Below are positions 50,051-59,123 of a DNA stretch of 64,000 nt, piece by piece. Source of the stretch: Streptomyces sp. NBC_00344 (GTDB lineage Bacteria > Actinomycetota > Actinomycetes > Streptomycetales > Streptomycetaceae); assembly GCF_036088315.1 (NCBI RefSeq), contig NZ_CP107996.1, forward strand, positions 1,632,501 to 1,696,500. The letters run 5' to 3'. The position numbers and the translations under genes are program-made. The notes under the pieces are model-generated. The model ran no database searches and was not told the DNA's origin. It worked only from the letters and a program-made list of their open reading frames with translations. Positions within the stretch are counted from its first letter, which is position 1, and the number at the start of each line of letters is the position of its first letter.

Positions 50051-51619
50051 TCACGACATGCTGGTGGCCTTGAGCGCCAGCCACAGCTCCATCCGCACAT
50101 CGGGATCGTCCAGCGACCGACCCAGGATCTCCTCCACCCTGCGCATCCGGTAGCGCAGCGTGTGCCGGTGCACCCCCAGGTCCGCGGCCGCCGCGTCCCA
50201 CTGCCCGTGGTGCGAGAGCCATGCCCGCAGGGAGGCCACCAGATCCCCGCGCCCTGTCGCGTCGTGCTCGTGCAGCGGCCTCAGCATTCCGTCGGCGAAG
50301 GCCCGTACCGCGTCGTCCGCGAGCAGCGGCACCACCGAGCCTGCGGCGAGCTCCTCGTGCTCGACCAGGATCCTGCCCCGTCGCCTGGCCACCGAGAGCG
50401 CCTGCTCCGCCTGTTTGTACGCGGACGCGGCCGCGATCGTGCCGGCCGGCGCCGACTGGCCGATGACGATTCCGTCGTCCTCGGCGGCGGGGCCGGCGGG
50501 CTCCGCGGAGGCGCGCAGGGTCTCCAGCGCCGCCGCGTGGGAGGTGCAGGCGGCCACCGCCGCCCCGCCATCCCTGGCGAGCACCACGAGCCGCTCACCC
50601 TCGGGGATGACGAGCACCATCTCGCCCGCCCGGGACGCCCCGGACTCCAGGGCCTCGGAGAGTTCCTGCAGCGCGCCCGGTGCCCCCTCCGCGATGAGTA
50701 GCCGGTAGGGGGCGTCGAGCAGCCCGTTGTAGAGATCCCCGGCGACCGCCCTGGCGTGGTCGGGTTCACCGGCCAGCAGCATCCGGAGCACAGCGGCGCC
50801 GAGCCGCTGTTCGGCGGCCTGCAGGGACCTGGAGCGTTCGGTGGTCAGGGTGAGCAGGGCGATCGCCGAGTGCAGTGCGTAGCGCTCCGCGGTGCCCAGC
50901 GGGGCGGCCGTTCCGACGGCGAGGGCGCCGTGCGGGCGGCGCCCGGTGCCCAGGGACTGCAGCTCGACCCGGTCATCGGAACCGCCGACCACCGCGCTCG
51001 CCGGAGCGGGCCGCTCGCGCAGCCGCTCCACATCGGGGGTGAGCCTCGCCGCGCGGCGCGCCGCCCACTCCGGCGCGGCGGCGACCACGGCCCCCGACGC
51101 GTCGTACAACGCGGCCCAGCCCTGCACATGCGCGGCGAGTCTGGCGAGGAGATCGCCGGGACCGTCACCGGTCAGCGCGGCCCTGGTCAGTTCGCGCTGG
51201 GCCTCGAAGCCCGCGGTGACGGACCGGTACTGGTCGGCTGCGATCGCCGCCGAGACCGCCTTGCTGATGGCGAGGAACGGGGTGCGGCGCGGCACCTCGA
51301 GGAGCGGCAGGTCCTCCTCCTCGGCCGCCGTCACCAGCGCCGGCGGGATGTCCTCGTAGTTGACGCCGACCGCGAAGCCGAGGCCGACGACCCCGGCCTT
51401 GGCGAGCCGCCGTACGTAGCGGCGCATCGCATCGGGGTCGCCGGTGTCGAGGGTCATCGCGGTGATGAGGAGAAGCTCGCCGCCCTCCATGTACGGCACC
51501 GGGTCGGCGAGCTCGCTGACATGGGCCCAGCGCACCGGCGTATCCAGGCGGCCCTCCCCCGCACGCACGGTCAGCTTGAGCGTGGAGTGGTGAACCAGGG
51601 AGGCAAGGGTGGGCGGCAT
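50051..51619 (-). CDS. PucR family transcriptional regulator
   Basis: 522 residues: N-terminal PucR sensory domain (about 1-125, HVSELADPVPYMEGGELLLI), a GGDEF-like CdaR middle part (about 280-420), and a C-terminal HTH_30 domain (HHGQWDAAAADLGVHRHTLR, about 465-515). Regulators of this type control purine or GABA/polyamine use. The aldehyde dehydrogenase downstream and gabT nearby make a GABA/polyamine regulon the likely target. The ATG at 51617-51619 lacks a strong ribosome site. Confidence 0.92.
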   Translation of the reverse strand: MPPTLASLVHHSTLKLTVRAGEGRLDTPVRWAHVSELADPVPYMEGGELLLITAMTLDTGDPDAMRRYVRRLAKAGVVGLGFAVGVNYEDIPPALVTAAEEEDLPLLEVPRRTPFLAISKAVSAAIAADQYRSVTAGFEAQRELTRAALTGDGPGDLLARLAAHVQGWAALYDASGAVVAAAPEWAARRAARLTPDVERLRERPAPASAVVGGSDDRVELQSLGTGRRPHGALAVGTAAPLGTAERYALHSAIALLTLTTERSRSLQAAEQRLGAAVLRMLLAGEPDHARAVAGDLYNGLLDAPYRLLIAEGAPGALQELSEALESGASRAGEMVLVIPEGERLVVLARDGGAAVAACTSHAAALETLRASAEPAGPAAEDDGIVIGQSAPAGTIAAASAYKQAEQALSVARRRGRILVEHEELAAGSVVPLLADDAVRAFADGMLRPLHEHDATGRGDLVASLRAWLSHHGQWDAAAADLGVHRHTLRYRMRRVEEILGRSLDDPDVRMELWLALKATSMS

Positions 51620-51742
51620 GGAGGGACCGTAGGACCTTCGGCTGAAGAACGAGTGAGAAATACGCCGTCCCGTATGAACGGCTCTTACAATTCTGCCAGC
51701 CCGTACGGGTGTCCCGCGCCCGCTCGGCGGTGTGGATCCGTC

Positions 51743-54145
51743 TCAGCCGCGCAGATTCACCAACAGTGGCGGCGCGTGTTCACCGCGTACCGAGGTGAGC
51801 GACAGCACCGCGTGACCGGCCGGCACGGAGTGCGCCAGGTCGGACGCGGACCACCGCTCGCGCTCCACCTTCCGCACGGTCACCGCGTCCGTCGTCACGG
51901 CCTTGCCTGTGACGAGCTTCCGGAAGGCGTGGATAGCCCTGGTGAGCGGCTGGTCGGCGAAGACGGTGCGCTGGGTGACGTCGCGGGTCTCGACCCATTC
52001 GGTGCCCCATGCCTCGGCGAAGGACCTGCCCTCCCAGGTCGTCACCCCGGAGAACGCCATCCGGCAGCCGGCGGCCCCGAGCAGAGCGGTCTGCAGCTCT
52101 TCGGGGACGTCGCTGAGACTGCGCAGGGTGAGAACCGCCCCGGCGTGCGACGAGCGCAGCCGCTGGATGGAGCGGACGGAGTCTGCGGTGACGGTACGGG
52201 TGGCGTCGTCAAGGACCAGGCAGGCGAAGAGGGAACGGTCGGCGCGTGCCGAAGCGCTCGCGGTGAACTGGGCGAGGATCAGCCGTGCGAGGACCCTCGA
52301 CGCCTCGGCATGGGCGCGTTCGGGAAGGTCGACCCGGACCCGGACGGGGTGTTCCAGGGCACGCAGCGAGAACGGGCGGGCCCGGTTGCCGGCACCCTTG
52401 CCGCTGTCGGCGAACCCCGTGACGTTGAAGAAGCCGGCGAACGCCGGCCGGTCGAGGACCGCGACGCGGTCGGCCAGCGCGGCGCCCGGGTCGCCCGGTG
52501 CGCCGGCCTGGCGGGCGCGGGCGTCGAGTTCCCGCTGAAGTCCGAAGTGGCCCCCCGCGTCAAGTGCTTCGCGCAGCGAGGCGAGCGCCGCGGGCACCCC
52601 GTCCAGCAGCTCACGCAGGTCCGGTACGGAGGGGAAGTGACCGTGGGCCGCGTGGAAGGGGCCGAGCAACTGGGCGAGGGCGGTGCCCGCACGCCGGCTG
52701 TCGACCTCGGGGAGATCGCCGGTGAGTGCCTCGGCGAGCATCGCCGCGGCCTCGTCGGGGTCGGTGGTGCCGCCGTACAGGTCCAGATCATGGACGGAAG
52801 TGGGATCTCCAGGCTTGATGATCACGTCGTACGCCTCGTCCGGCCCCAGCTGGGTGCCGGCCGCGGCGACCGCGATCACGGCGGACCGCCCGGCGAGCGC
52901 CTGGAGGGCGAGGGATTCCACCACGGGCCGCACCAGATACCGGGTCTTGCCCGCGCCCGGCGGGCCGACGGCCAGCAGCGAGGTGCCGAGCAGCTCGGGG
53001 TCGAGCGCCAGTCCGCTGCCGCGCCGGGGGTAGGGGTTGCGCTCTCCGTCGTCGACAGCGCCGAGCCTGACCTGACCGACCAGCAGGTCGTGCCGGGCCG
53101 CGCGCACCGGCAGGTCACGGTCGCCCGAGGGGTGCACACAGGCTGCCGAGCCGCTCTGCCGCACCGCTTCGGTGAAGGCGCCGAGCCGGGAGGGATCCGC
53201 CTGGACGGAGCGCCAGGCGCGGCGGATCCGCGTGAAGTCGACATCGTTCATCCGGCCGGACCGCACCTCGTCGGACAGCCGGTCGGCGAGTTCGACGAGC
53301 CCCTGGCCGCGCAGCTCGGGCCAGTCATCGGCCTGTGCGCCAGCCGAAGGGTCCTGAGCCCGGACAGCGGGCCCGGGCTCGGGCCGCGCGGCACGCTGTT
53401 GCGGTACGGGGGCCGGCCGCAGCAGCCGGCCCCACCGGCCGAGCCGGGCGAACGGCCAGAGCACCGCAAGGGTGATCAGCGCGTACAGGGTGTAGACGAC
53501 GAACGCCGCCGTGATGTGGTCACCGCCGCCGTTCAGCCAGGACCCGGGCACCAGCATGAAGACCAGGTCGAGCCCCGGCAGGGTGCCCGACCAGACGAGC
53601 AGCCAGACGAGGAAGGCGCCCACCAGCGCCGCGGTCGCACGGGCCCGAGGGCTCCGGCCCTCGACTCCGCGCTCGAACGCACCGCGCCAGTCCCCCAGCC
53701 GGCCGAAGCCGTAGACGAGAGCTCCCGCGATCAGGCACCGGTAGATCTCCAGCGCGTTGTCGGCCGCCTGCGGCACCGGTTCGCCCAGCCGCTTCGCGGT
53801 CCACCACTCACCTGGGGTGAAGAGCTCGAGCGGGACGCGCCAGTAGGGGATGTAGCCATTGCGCCAGAGCGACCAGACCAGCACGCAGGCGAGCAGCGAG
53901 ATCACCGCGCCGCTCAGCACCGTACGGCCGGGCAGGTTCTCCGACTCCGCGGGCCGCTCCACGTGTCCGTAGGCCCAGACGCCGGGTCCCGCGTGATCAC
54001 GCGGAGCCCGCAGCCATTCGGTCAGCGCCGGTCCCGTCCCCGGCGCATGGGCGGGCGGCGGCGGGACGTCGGGCGGCCCGGCGGGACGCGGTACCGGGTT
54101 GACCCCCCGGGTGCCGCGTGCGTCGTACGTGCCTTCGGATTCCAT
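51743..54145 (-). CDS. VirD4/TraG-like membrane ATPase, unknown function
   Basis: 800 residues. A Pro-rich N-terminal 75 residues are followed by about four TM helices (near 78-95, 135-150, 170-190 and 205-225). After a linker comes a P-loop ATPase domain: Walker A VGPPGAGKTRYL near 391-402, Walker B LFACLVLDDATR, and a RecA-type end (VLTLRSLSDVPEEL). This layout is that of conjugative coupling proteins. No relaxase, pilus or integrase genes are near. Divergent from gabT. Codon use is like its neighbours. It may pump or position DNA or protein; unproven. Confidence 0.8.
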   Translation of the reverse strand: MESEGTYDARGTRGVNPVPRPAGPPDVPPPPAHAPGTGPALTEWLRAPRDHAGPGVWAYGHVERPAESENLPGRTVLSGAVISLLACVLVWSLWRNGYIPYWRVPLELFTPGEWWTAKRLGEPVPQAADNALEIYRCLIAGALVYGFGRLGDWRGAFERGVEGRSPRARATAALVGAFLVWLLVWSGTLPGLDLVFMLVPGSWLNGGGDHITAAFVVYTLYALITLAVLWPFARLGRWGRLLRPAPVPQQRAARPEPGPAVRAQDPSAGAQADDWPELRGQGLVELADRLSDEVRSGRMNDVDFTRIRRAWRSVQADPSRLGAFTEAVRQSGSAACVHPSGDRDLPVRAARHDLLVGQVRLGAVDDGERNPYPRRGSGLALDPELLGTSLLAVGPPGAGKTRYLVRPVVESLALQALAGRSAVIAVAAAGTQLGPDEAYDVIIKPGDPTSVHDLDLYGGTTDPDEAAAMLAEALTGDLPEVDSRRAGTALAQLLGPFHAAHGHFPSVPDLRELLDGVPAALASLREALDAGGHFGLQRELDARARQAGAPGDPGAALADRVAVLDRPAFAGFFNVTGFADSGKGAGNRARPFSLRALEHPVRVRVDLPERAHAEASRVLARLILAQFTASASARADRSLFACLVLDDATRTVTADSVRSIQRLRSSHAGAVLTLRSLSDVPEELQTALLGAAGCRMAFSGVTTWEGRSFAEAWGTEWVETRDVTQRTVFADQPLTRAIHAFRKLVTGKAVTTDAVTVRKVERERWSASDLAHSVPAGHAVLSLTSVRGEHAPPLLVNLRG

Positions 54146-54367
54146 GACCCCTGCCCCCTGACCAGCCAGGTCTGCCCTGTGCGTCGCATCCGGATCTCGG
54201 CCCTCAATCTAGTGCCACGTTCCCGTTACCGGGCGTCATCACGCGCCTATGTCCGTGGCGGACAACGACACATCCGGACCAGTACCTAACGGAGCATGCC
54301 GCGCCCCTGGGCCCGCCCCTAGCCTGCTGAGAGAGGAAGCGTCCGATTTCACCCCACAGGAGCCCCC

Positions 54368-55699
54368 ATGACCGCTCTCCCGCAGGAGCGCCGCGTCGTC
54401 ACCGCCATCCCCGGCCCGAAGTCGCAGGAGCTGCAGGCCCGTCGTACCGCCGCGGTCGCCGCGGGTGTCGGCTCCGTGCTGCCGGTCTTCACGACCCGCG
54501 CGGGCGGCGGCATCATCGAGGACGTCGACGGCAACCGTCTCATCGACTTCGGTTCCGGTATCGCCGTGACCTCCGTCGGCGCGTCCGCCGAGGCCGTGGT
54601 CCGCCGCGCGTCCGCGCAGCTCGCCGACTTCACCCACAGCTGTTTCATGGTCACGCCGTACGAGGGCTACGTCGAGGTCTGCGAGCAGCTCGCCGAGCTG
54701 ACCCCCGGTGACCACGCCAAGAAGTCGGCCCTCTTCAACTCCGGCGCCGAGGCCGTCGAGAACGCCGTGAAGATCGCCCGTGCGTACACCAAGCGCCAGG
54801 CCGTCGTGGTCTTCGACCACGGCTACCACGGCCGCACCAACCTCACGATGGCGCTGACCGCGAAGAACATGCCGTACAAGAACGGCTTCGGCCCCTTCGC
54901 ACCCGAGATCTACCGGGTGCCCGTGGCCTACGGCTACCGCTGGCCCAGCGGCCCCGAGAACGCGGGCGCCGAGGCCTCCGCGCAGGCCATCGACATGATC
55001 AGCAAGCAGATCGGTGCGGAGAACGTCGCCGCGGTCATCATCGAGCCGGTCCTCGGCGAGGGCGGCTTCATCGAGCCGGCCAAGGGCTTCCTGCCCGCCA
55101 TCGCACAGTTCGCCAAGGACAACGGCATCGTCTTCGTCGCCGACGAGATCCAGTCCGGTTTCTGCCGCACCGGCCAGTGGTTCGCGTCCGAGGACGAGGG
55201 CATCGTCCCGGACCTGATCACCACCGCCAAGGGCATTGCGGGCGGCCTGCCGCTCTCCGCGGTGACCGGCCGCGCCGAGATCATGGACGCCGCGCACGCC
55301 GGCGGTCTCGGCGGCACCTACGGCGGGAACCCGGTGGCCTGCGCCGCTGCGCTCGGCGCCATCGAGACCATGAAGGAGCTCGACCTCAACGCGAGGGCCA
55401 AGCGCATCGAGGAGGTCATGAAGACCCGCCTCGCGGCGGTCCAGGAGAAGTACGACATCGTCGGCGACGTCCGCGGCCGCGGCGCCATGATCGCCATCGA
55501 GCTGGTCAAGTCCGGTACCAAGGACCCCAACCCGGAGGTGACCGCGGCTCTGGCCAAGGCTTGCCATTCGGTCGGGCTCCTGGTCCTGACCTGCGGCACC
55601 TACGGCAACGTGCTGCGCTTCCTGCCCCCGCTGGTCATCGGCGAGGATCTGCTCAACGAGGGGCTCGACCTGCTGGAGCAGGCCTTCGCGGGCGTATGA
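54368..55699 (+). CDS. gabT: 4-aminobutyrate aminotransferase
   Basis: PLP-dependent class III aminotransferase, 443 residues. It transfers the GABA amino group to 2-oxoglutarate, giving succinate semialdehyde. NSGAEAVENAVKIAR and the FDHGYHGRT block mark the family. The PLP Lys is in LITTAKGIAGGLPLS (near 287), and the cofactor Asp is in VFVADEIQSGF (near 258). ATG with AGGAG seven bases upstream. It is followed after about 100 bp by a PAP2 gene. Confidence 0.95.
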   Translation: MTALPQERRVVTAIPGPKSQELQARRTAAVAAGVGSVLPVFTTRAGGGIIEDVDGNRLIDFGSGIAVTSVGASAEAVVRRASAQLADFTHSCFMVTPYEGYVEVCEQLAELTPGDHAKKSALFNSGAEAVENAVKIARAYTKRQAVVVFDHGYHGRTNLTMALTAKNMPYKNGFGPFAPEIYRVPVAYGYRWPSGPENAGAEASAQAIDMISKQIGAENVAAVIIEPVLGEGGFIEPAKGFLPAIAQFAKDNGIVFVADEIQSGFCRTGQWFASEDEGIVPDLITTAKGIAGGLPLSAVTGRAEIMDAAHAGGLGGTYGGNPVACAAALGAIETMKELDLNARAKRIEEVMKTRLAAVQEKYDIVGDVRGRGAMIAIELVKSGTKDPNPEVTAALAKACHSVGLLVLTCGTYGNVLRFLPPLVIGEDLLNEGLDLLEQAFAGV

Positions 55700-55802
55700 C
55701 CTCCCGCGGCGGTCGGAGCATGTGAAGAAGGTGTGCGGGGCCGATGGCGGGATGGGAATGTCGCTGTCGGCCCCCGGGTCTTCTGCCGTACGGTTTCCGC
55801 AG

Positions 55803-56639
55803 ATGAGAGAAACACCTCGCTCGAGGGTGACCGAGAGCGATTCCAGGCAAGGGCCTCCCCAGCTCACGCCTGGTCGTGCCTTCGCGCACACCACCGGAGC
55901 TTCGGGCTCCGGATCTCCTCACCGATCGGATGACCGCTCGCCCCACACCCCCCGGGGCGCGCGGTACACCGGTCCAGGCGGCCGCCCCGGAACTACCCCC
56001 CCTGTTCCCGGGCGGCCGGCTAATTTTCCGCAACCGCGTCACCTGCTCTTCTCGGCACTCGGCTGCGCACTCCTCTTCGCTCTGATCACCTGGCAGGTCG
56101 AGGCCTCGGGCCCGCTCCTCCGCCTGGACGAGCGGATCGACCGCCCGATCGTGAGCCACGGCCCCAGCTGGCTCAATCAGGGCTTCTCCGACCTGGGCAA
56201 TATGCAGGTCGCCCTGCCGGTTCTCGCGCTGGCCATGGGATTCGCCCTGTGGCGCGGCAGCCGGTTCGACGTACTGGTCGCCGCGGTGACGATGGCAGCG
56301 GTCCCGGCCCTGGTGATCCCGCTCAAGGACTGGACTGCCAGACCCGGACCGCTCGACCCGTCGACCGGTTACTTCCCTTCGGGTCACTCGGCCACGGCGA
56401 TGGTGGCGTACGGCGGCGCGGCCCTGGTCCTGCGGCCGCACGCGAAAAAGAGCCGGCCGGTGCCCGTCGCCGTAATCCTGACGGTGGCGACGGGTACCGG
56501 CCTTGTCCTGCACGGCTACCACTGGCCCCTCGATGTGCTGGCCAGCTGGTGCCTGTGCGGGTGTCTGCTGCTGATCGCCTCGCTGTGTGTCAGCCTCCGA
56601 AATAGGCGTCGAAGTTCCTCGAGAACTCCTGGTTGCTGA
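55803..56639 (+). CDS. PAP2-type phosphatase, membrane
   Basis: Lipid or undecaprenyl phosphatase family, 278 residues from the ATG at 55803. Motifs: KDWTARPGP, PSGHSATA and GYHWPLDVLASW, giving the complete phosphatase triad. About five TM helices start near residue 80. The start is uncertain: the first 75 residues are Pro/Ser/Gly-rich with poor codon bias, and a GTG at 55722 is another option. The last 50 bp overlap the convergent chitinase gene. Substrate unknown. Confidence 0.82.
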   Translation: MRETPRSRVTESDSRQGPPQLTPGRAFAHTTGASGSGSPHRSDDRSPHTPRGARYTGPGGRPGTTPPVPGRPANFPQPRHLLFSALGCALLFALITWQVEASGPLLRLDERIDRPIVSHGPSWLNQGFSDLGNMQVALPVLALAMGFALWRGSRFDVLVAAVTMAAVPALVIPLKDWTARPGPLDPSTGYFPSGHSATAMVAYGGAALVLRPHAKKSRPVPVAVILTVATGTGLVLHGYHWPLDVLASWCLCGCLLLIASLCVSLRNRRRSSSRTPGC

Positions 56640-58398
56640 AGAGATCCCAGTTGATCGACCAGGCCATCAGGCCGCGCAGGTCGGGCCAGCTGCCGTGGGT
56701 GGTGTACGAGCCGCAGTCGGTTTTCCTGGTCAGGCAGTTCAGCGCCGTGTTCACGTCGGCCGTCGAGGTGTAGCCGTTGCCTGCGTTCGTCGAGGCCGGA
56801 AGGCCGATGGCCACCTGGTCGGGGCGCAGCGGCGCGAACATCCTGGACTGGTCGCCCGCCACCGGGAAGCCGGTGAGCAGCATGTCCGTCATGGCGATGT
56901 GGAAGTCGGCACCGCCCATCGAGTGGTACTGGTTGTCGAGGCCCATGATCGAGCCCGAGTTGTAGTCCTGGACGTGCAGCAGCGTGAGGTCGTCACGCAG
57001 CGCGTTGATCACCGGAAGATAGGCACCGGCCCGGGGGTCCTGCCCACCGAAGGGGCCCGAACCGTAGTACTGGTATCCGAGCTGGACGAAGAACGTCTCC
57101 GGCGCCATCGTCAGTACGAACCCGGCGCCGTACTTCGCCTTGAGCGTCTTCAGAGCGGAGATCAGATTGACCACGACCGGCGTGGTGGGGTTGCGGAAGT
57201 CCTTGTCGCCGGTGTCGAGGGAGAGCGAGTGACCCTCGAAGTCGATGTCCAGGCCGTCCAGACCGTAGTCGTCGATGATCTTCGACACCGAGGAGACAAA
57301 GGTGTCCCGGGCGGCCGTGGTGGTGAGCTGGACCTGGCCGTTCTGGCCGCCGATCGAGATCAGCACCTTCTTGCCCGCGGCCTGTTTGGCCTTGATGGCG
57401 GCCTTGAAGTCGGCCACCGACTCGACCCCGGGACACTCCGCGGCCGGACAGAGGCTGAAGCGGACGTCCCCCGAAGTCGCCGACGTCGGTTCGCCGAACG
57501 CCAGGTCGATCACATCCCAGGAGTCGGGCACGTCCGCCATCCGGGTGTAGCCGGATCCGTTGGCGAAGCTGGAGTGGAGGTAACCGACAAGCGCGTGCGC
57601 GGGCAGCACTCCCGCGCCGCCGCCTCCGCCGCCGGATGCGGCGGTGGAGGCCGTGACGGCTGCCGACTTCGCCGACTCACCGGCCGAGTTGGTCGCGGTC
57701 ACCTGGAAGCTGTAGGCAGTCGATGCGGCCAGCCCGGTGATGGTGGCCGAAGTGCCATTCACCGAGAGGTCCTTGGCGCCGTCGCGGTAGACCGTGTATC
57801 CGGTGGCGCCGGGCACCGCGGCCCAGGAGAGGGCGACGCTGCCCGATGTGATGGCGCCCGTCGCCGGTCTGCCGGGGGTGGCGGGCAGCTGTACGGGGTC
57901 ACCGCCGGGGCCGACCAGGCTGACGTCGTCCGCCTCGTAGGCCCCGGTGCCGTACCAGCCGTGGGTGTAGATCCGTACGGATGTGGTGGCGGGGCCGGTG
58001 GTGAACGAGGTTCTGAGCTGCTGCCAGCTGCCCGCCGACTGCGTCCAGGTGGAGACATCCGTGGTACCGGTGCCCGCGGCGCCGAGGTAGACGTAGCTCC
58101 CCTGCACCCAGGCACTGAGGGTGTAGGCCGAGCCCGGCTTGACCGTGACGGTCTGCGCGCACTGCGCGTAGTCGCTGCCGGCCGGCGTCGCCTCGAGGGC
58201 CGAGCTGCCGCCGTGCACCGGCGCGCTCACGACGGCGCCACTGCCCGCCGTACAGCTCCAGCCGTCCAGGCCGGACTCGAATCCGCCGTTGTGGGCGAGA
58301 TCCGAGTCGGCCGCCTGGGAGACCTGAACCGTGGCGGCCAGTCCGCCTGCTGCGAGAGCGGCCGTGACGAGCACGGCCAGAAGTCTTGGGCGTTCCAC
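56590..58398 (-). CDS. Secreted chitinase, GH18
   Basis: 602 residues, from a GTG preceded by GGAGG. Signal peptide (about 1-29, ending SQAAD), a carbohydrate-binding domain of the CBM4/16 type (about 35-165), a fibronectin III domain (about 170-260), a Gly linker, then the GH18 catalytic domain with DGLDIDFEGH near 379-388 and its proton-donor Glu. Cuts chitin in the extracellular space. Two DasR-like direct repeats lie in its promoter. The final residues FSNQEFSRNFDAYFGG look family-typical, so the overlap with the PAP2 gene is real. Flanked by polyamine genes. Confidence 0.95.
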   Translation of the reverse strand: MERPRLLAVLVTAALAAGGLAATVQVSQAADSDLAHNGGFESGLDGWSCTAGSGAVVSAPVHGGSSALEATPAGSDYAQCAQTVTVKPGSAYTLSAWVQGSYVYLGAAGTGTTDVSTWTQSAGSWQQLRTSFTTGPATTSVRIYTHGWYGTGAYEADDVSLVGPGGDPVQLPATPGRPATGAITSGSVALSWAAVPGATGYTVYRDGAKDLSVNGTSATITGLAASTAYSFQVTATNSAGESAKSAAVTASTAASGGGGGGAGVLPAHALVGYLHSSFANGSGYTRMADVPDSWDVIDLAFGEPTSATSGDVRFSLCPAAECPGVESVADFKAAIKAKQAAGKKVLISIGGQNGQVQLTTTAARDTFVSSVSKIIDDYGLDGLDIDFEGHSLSLDTGDKDFRNPTTPVVVNLISALKTLKAKYGAGFVLTMAPETFFVQLGYQYYGSGPFGGQDPRAGAYLPVINALRDDLTLLHVQDYNSGSIMGLDNQYHSMGGADFHIAMTDMLLTGFPVAGDQSRMFAPLRPDQVAIGLPASTNAGNGYTSTADVNTALNCLTRKTDCGSYTTHGSWPDLRGLMAWSINWDLFSNQEFSRNFDAYFGG

Positions 58399-58442
58399 AA
58401 CTGCCTCCGGACATGGGGGAATCGGCGTGGTGAAGCGCGCTC

Positions 58443-58471
58443 AACATGGTCCAGACCAATAGGCCTGTCAA
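58443..58471 (-). promoter_or_regulatory. Chitinase promoter
   Basis: On the minus strand, TTGACA (complement of 58466-58471) and CATGTT (complement of 58443-58448) are spaced by 17 bp, about 45 bp before the start codon. One DasR-like site covers the spacer and -10. Confidence 0.75.
58445..58460 (-). promoter_or_regulatory. DasR-responsive element (dre-like), proximal
   Basis: Reads ATTGGTCTGGACCATG on the minus strand, close to the dre pattern A(C/T)TGGTCTAGACCA(G/C)T. It overlaps the chitinase promoter, fitting repression by DasR when no glucosamine-type inducer is present. Confidence 0.75.
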
Positions 58472-58490
58472 GACTTTCCGGCACTCCCGC

Positions 58491-58506
58491 GGTGGTTCAG
58501 ACCAAT
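58491..58506 (-). promoter_or_regulatory. DasR-responsive element (dre-like), distal
   Basis: Reads ATTGGTCTGAACCACC on the minus strand. It lies upstream of the -35 and covers the stop codon of the preceding gene. Same orientation as the proximal copy, 46 bp apart. Confidence 0.65.
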
Positions 58507-58970
58507 CCGTCGCCAATGTCACCCGCCATGAGGGCCGCCGCCTCGTGCAGGGCGAGTTCGAGGAGCGCCGGATCGTTGAGGGTTCCCGAACCGTCCGGCG
58601 GGATCAGCCAGCGTGTCCCGCCTGTCGTGCGGCCGGAGCCCGGACAGGGCACCACGATCCAGGTACCGCTGCCCGCGCCCCTCACCCCGGTGCCGAGCCA
58701 GCGTTCTACCGTGCCAGGAGGCACGAAGAAGCCCATCCGGGCGTCGCCGAAGTCCGTCAGCACCGGACCCGGGCGGTCGATGAGACGGGTCAGCACGTCC
58801 AGGGTCGGATAGCCGAGCTCCGCCGGGATGATCAGCACATCCCAGCGCTCGCCGGCCGGAAGGAGCGCGATCCCCCGCGGATTGCGCTCCCACTCCGCCC
58901 GGCAGGCTTCCGGATCCGGTGCCACCGACAGGAGCCATTCCACCGCGGCCGTGGCCTCCGAACCAGTCAT
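58497..58970 (-). CDS. Small protein, weakly prim-pol-like
   Basis: 157 residues with ATG at 58968-58970 and GGAGG seven bases upstream. The blocks WERNPRGIALLPAGERWDV and GTWIVVPCPGSGRTTGGTRWL resemble the N-terminal bifunctional primase-polymerase-like domain seen in actinobacterial proteins. I see no clear catalytic acidic pair, so enzymatic activity is doubtful. The chitinase promoter lies in its 3' end. Function unknown. Confidence 0.65.
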   Translation of the reverse strand: MTGSEATAAVEWLLSVAPDPEACRAEWERNPRGIALLPAGERWDVLIIPAELGYPTLDVLTRLIDRPGPVLTDFGDARMGFFVPPGTVERWLGTGVRGAGSGTWIVVPCPGSGRTTGGTRWLIPPDGSGTLNDPALLELALHEAAALMAGDIGDGLV

Positions 58971-59123
58971 GGGCCGACCTCCATTCGTGTACGCCTGGTG
59001 CGTTCACAGGGAGGGAGCGGGGTGACAGCGATCCATTACGCGGTTTCGGCGGCATACCGGGCGTGAAGTGGGTCGCGCCGGGGGCGCGGAGCCGCGCCCC
59101 CGGCGCACGGGATACGGCCGGGC

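Noticed and set aside
50756..54289. Very long open frame (1177 codons) on the plus strand
   Set aside because: It is antisense to the PucR and VirD4-like genes, spans two genes, is rich in Arg/Gly/His and has no family motif. It is an effect of high GC.
54146..54367. Operator for the PucR regulator upstream of gabT
   Set aside because: A TAGCCT box near 54318 and a CCCGTTACCGGG repeat near 54222 were seen, but no -35 or known PucR site supports a call.
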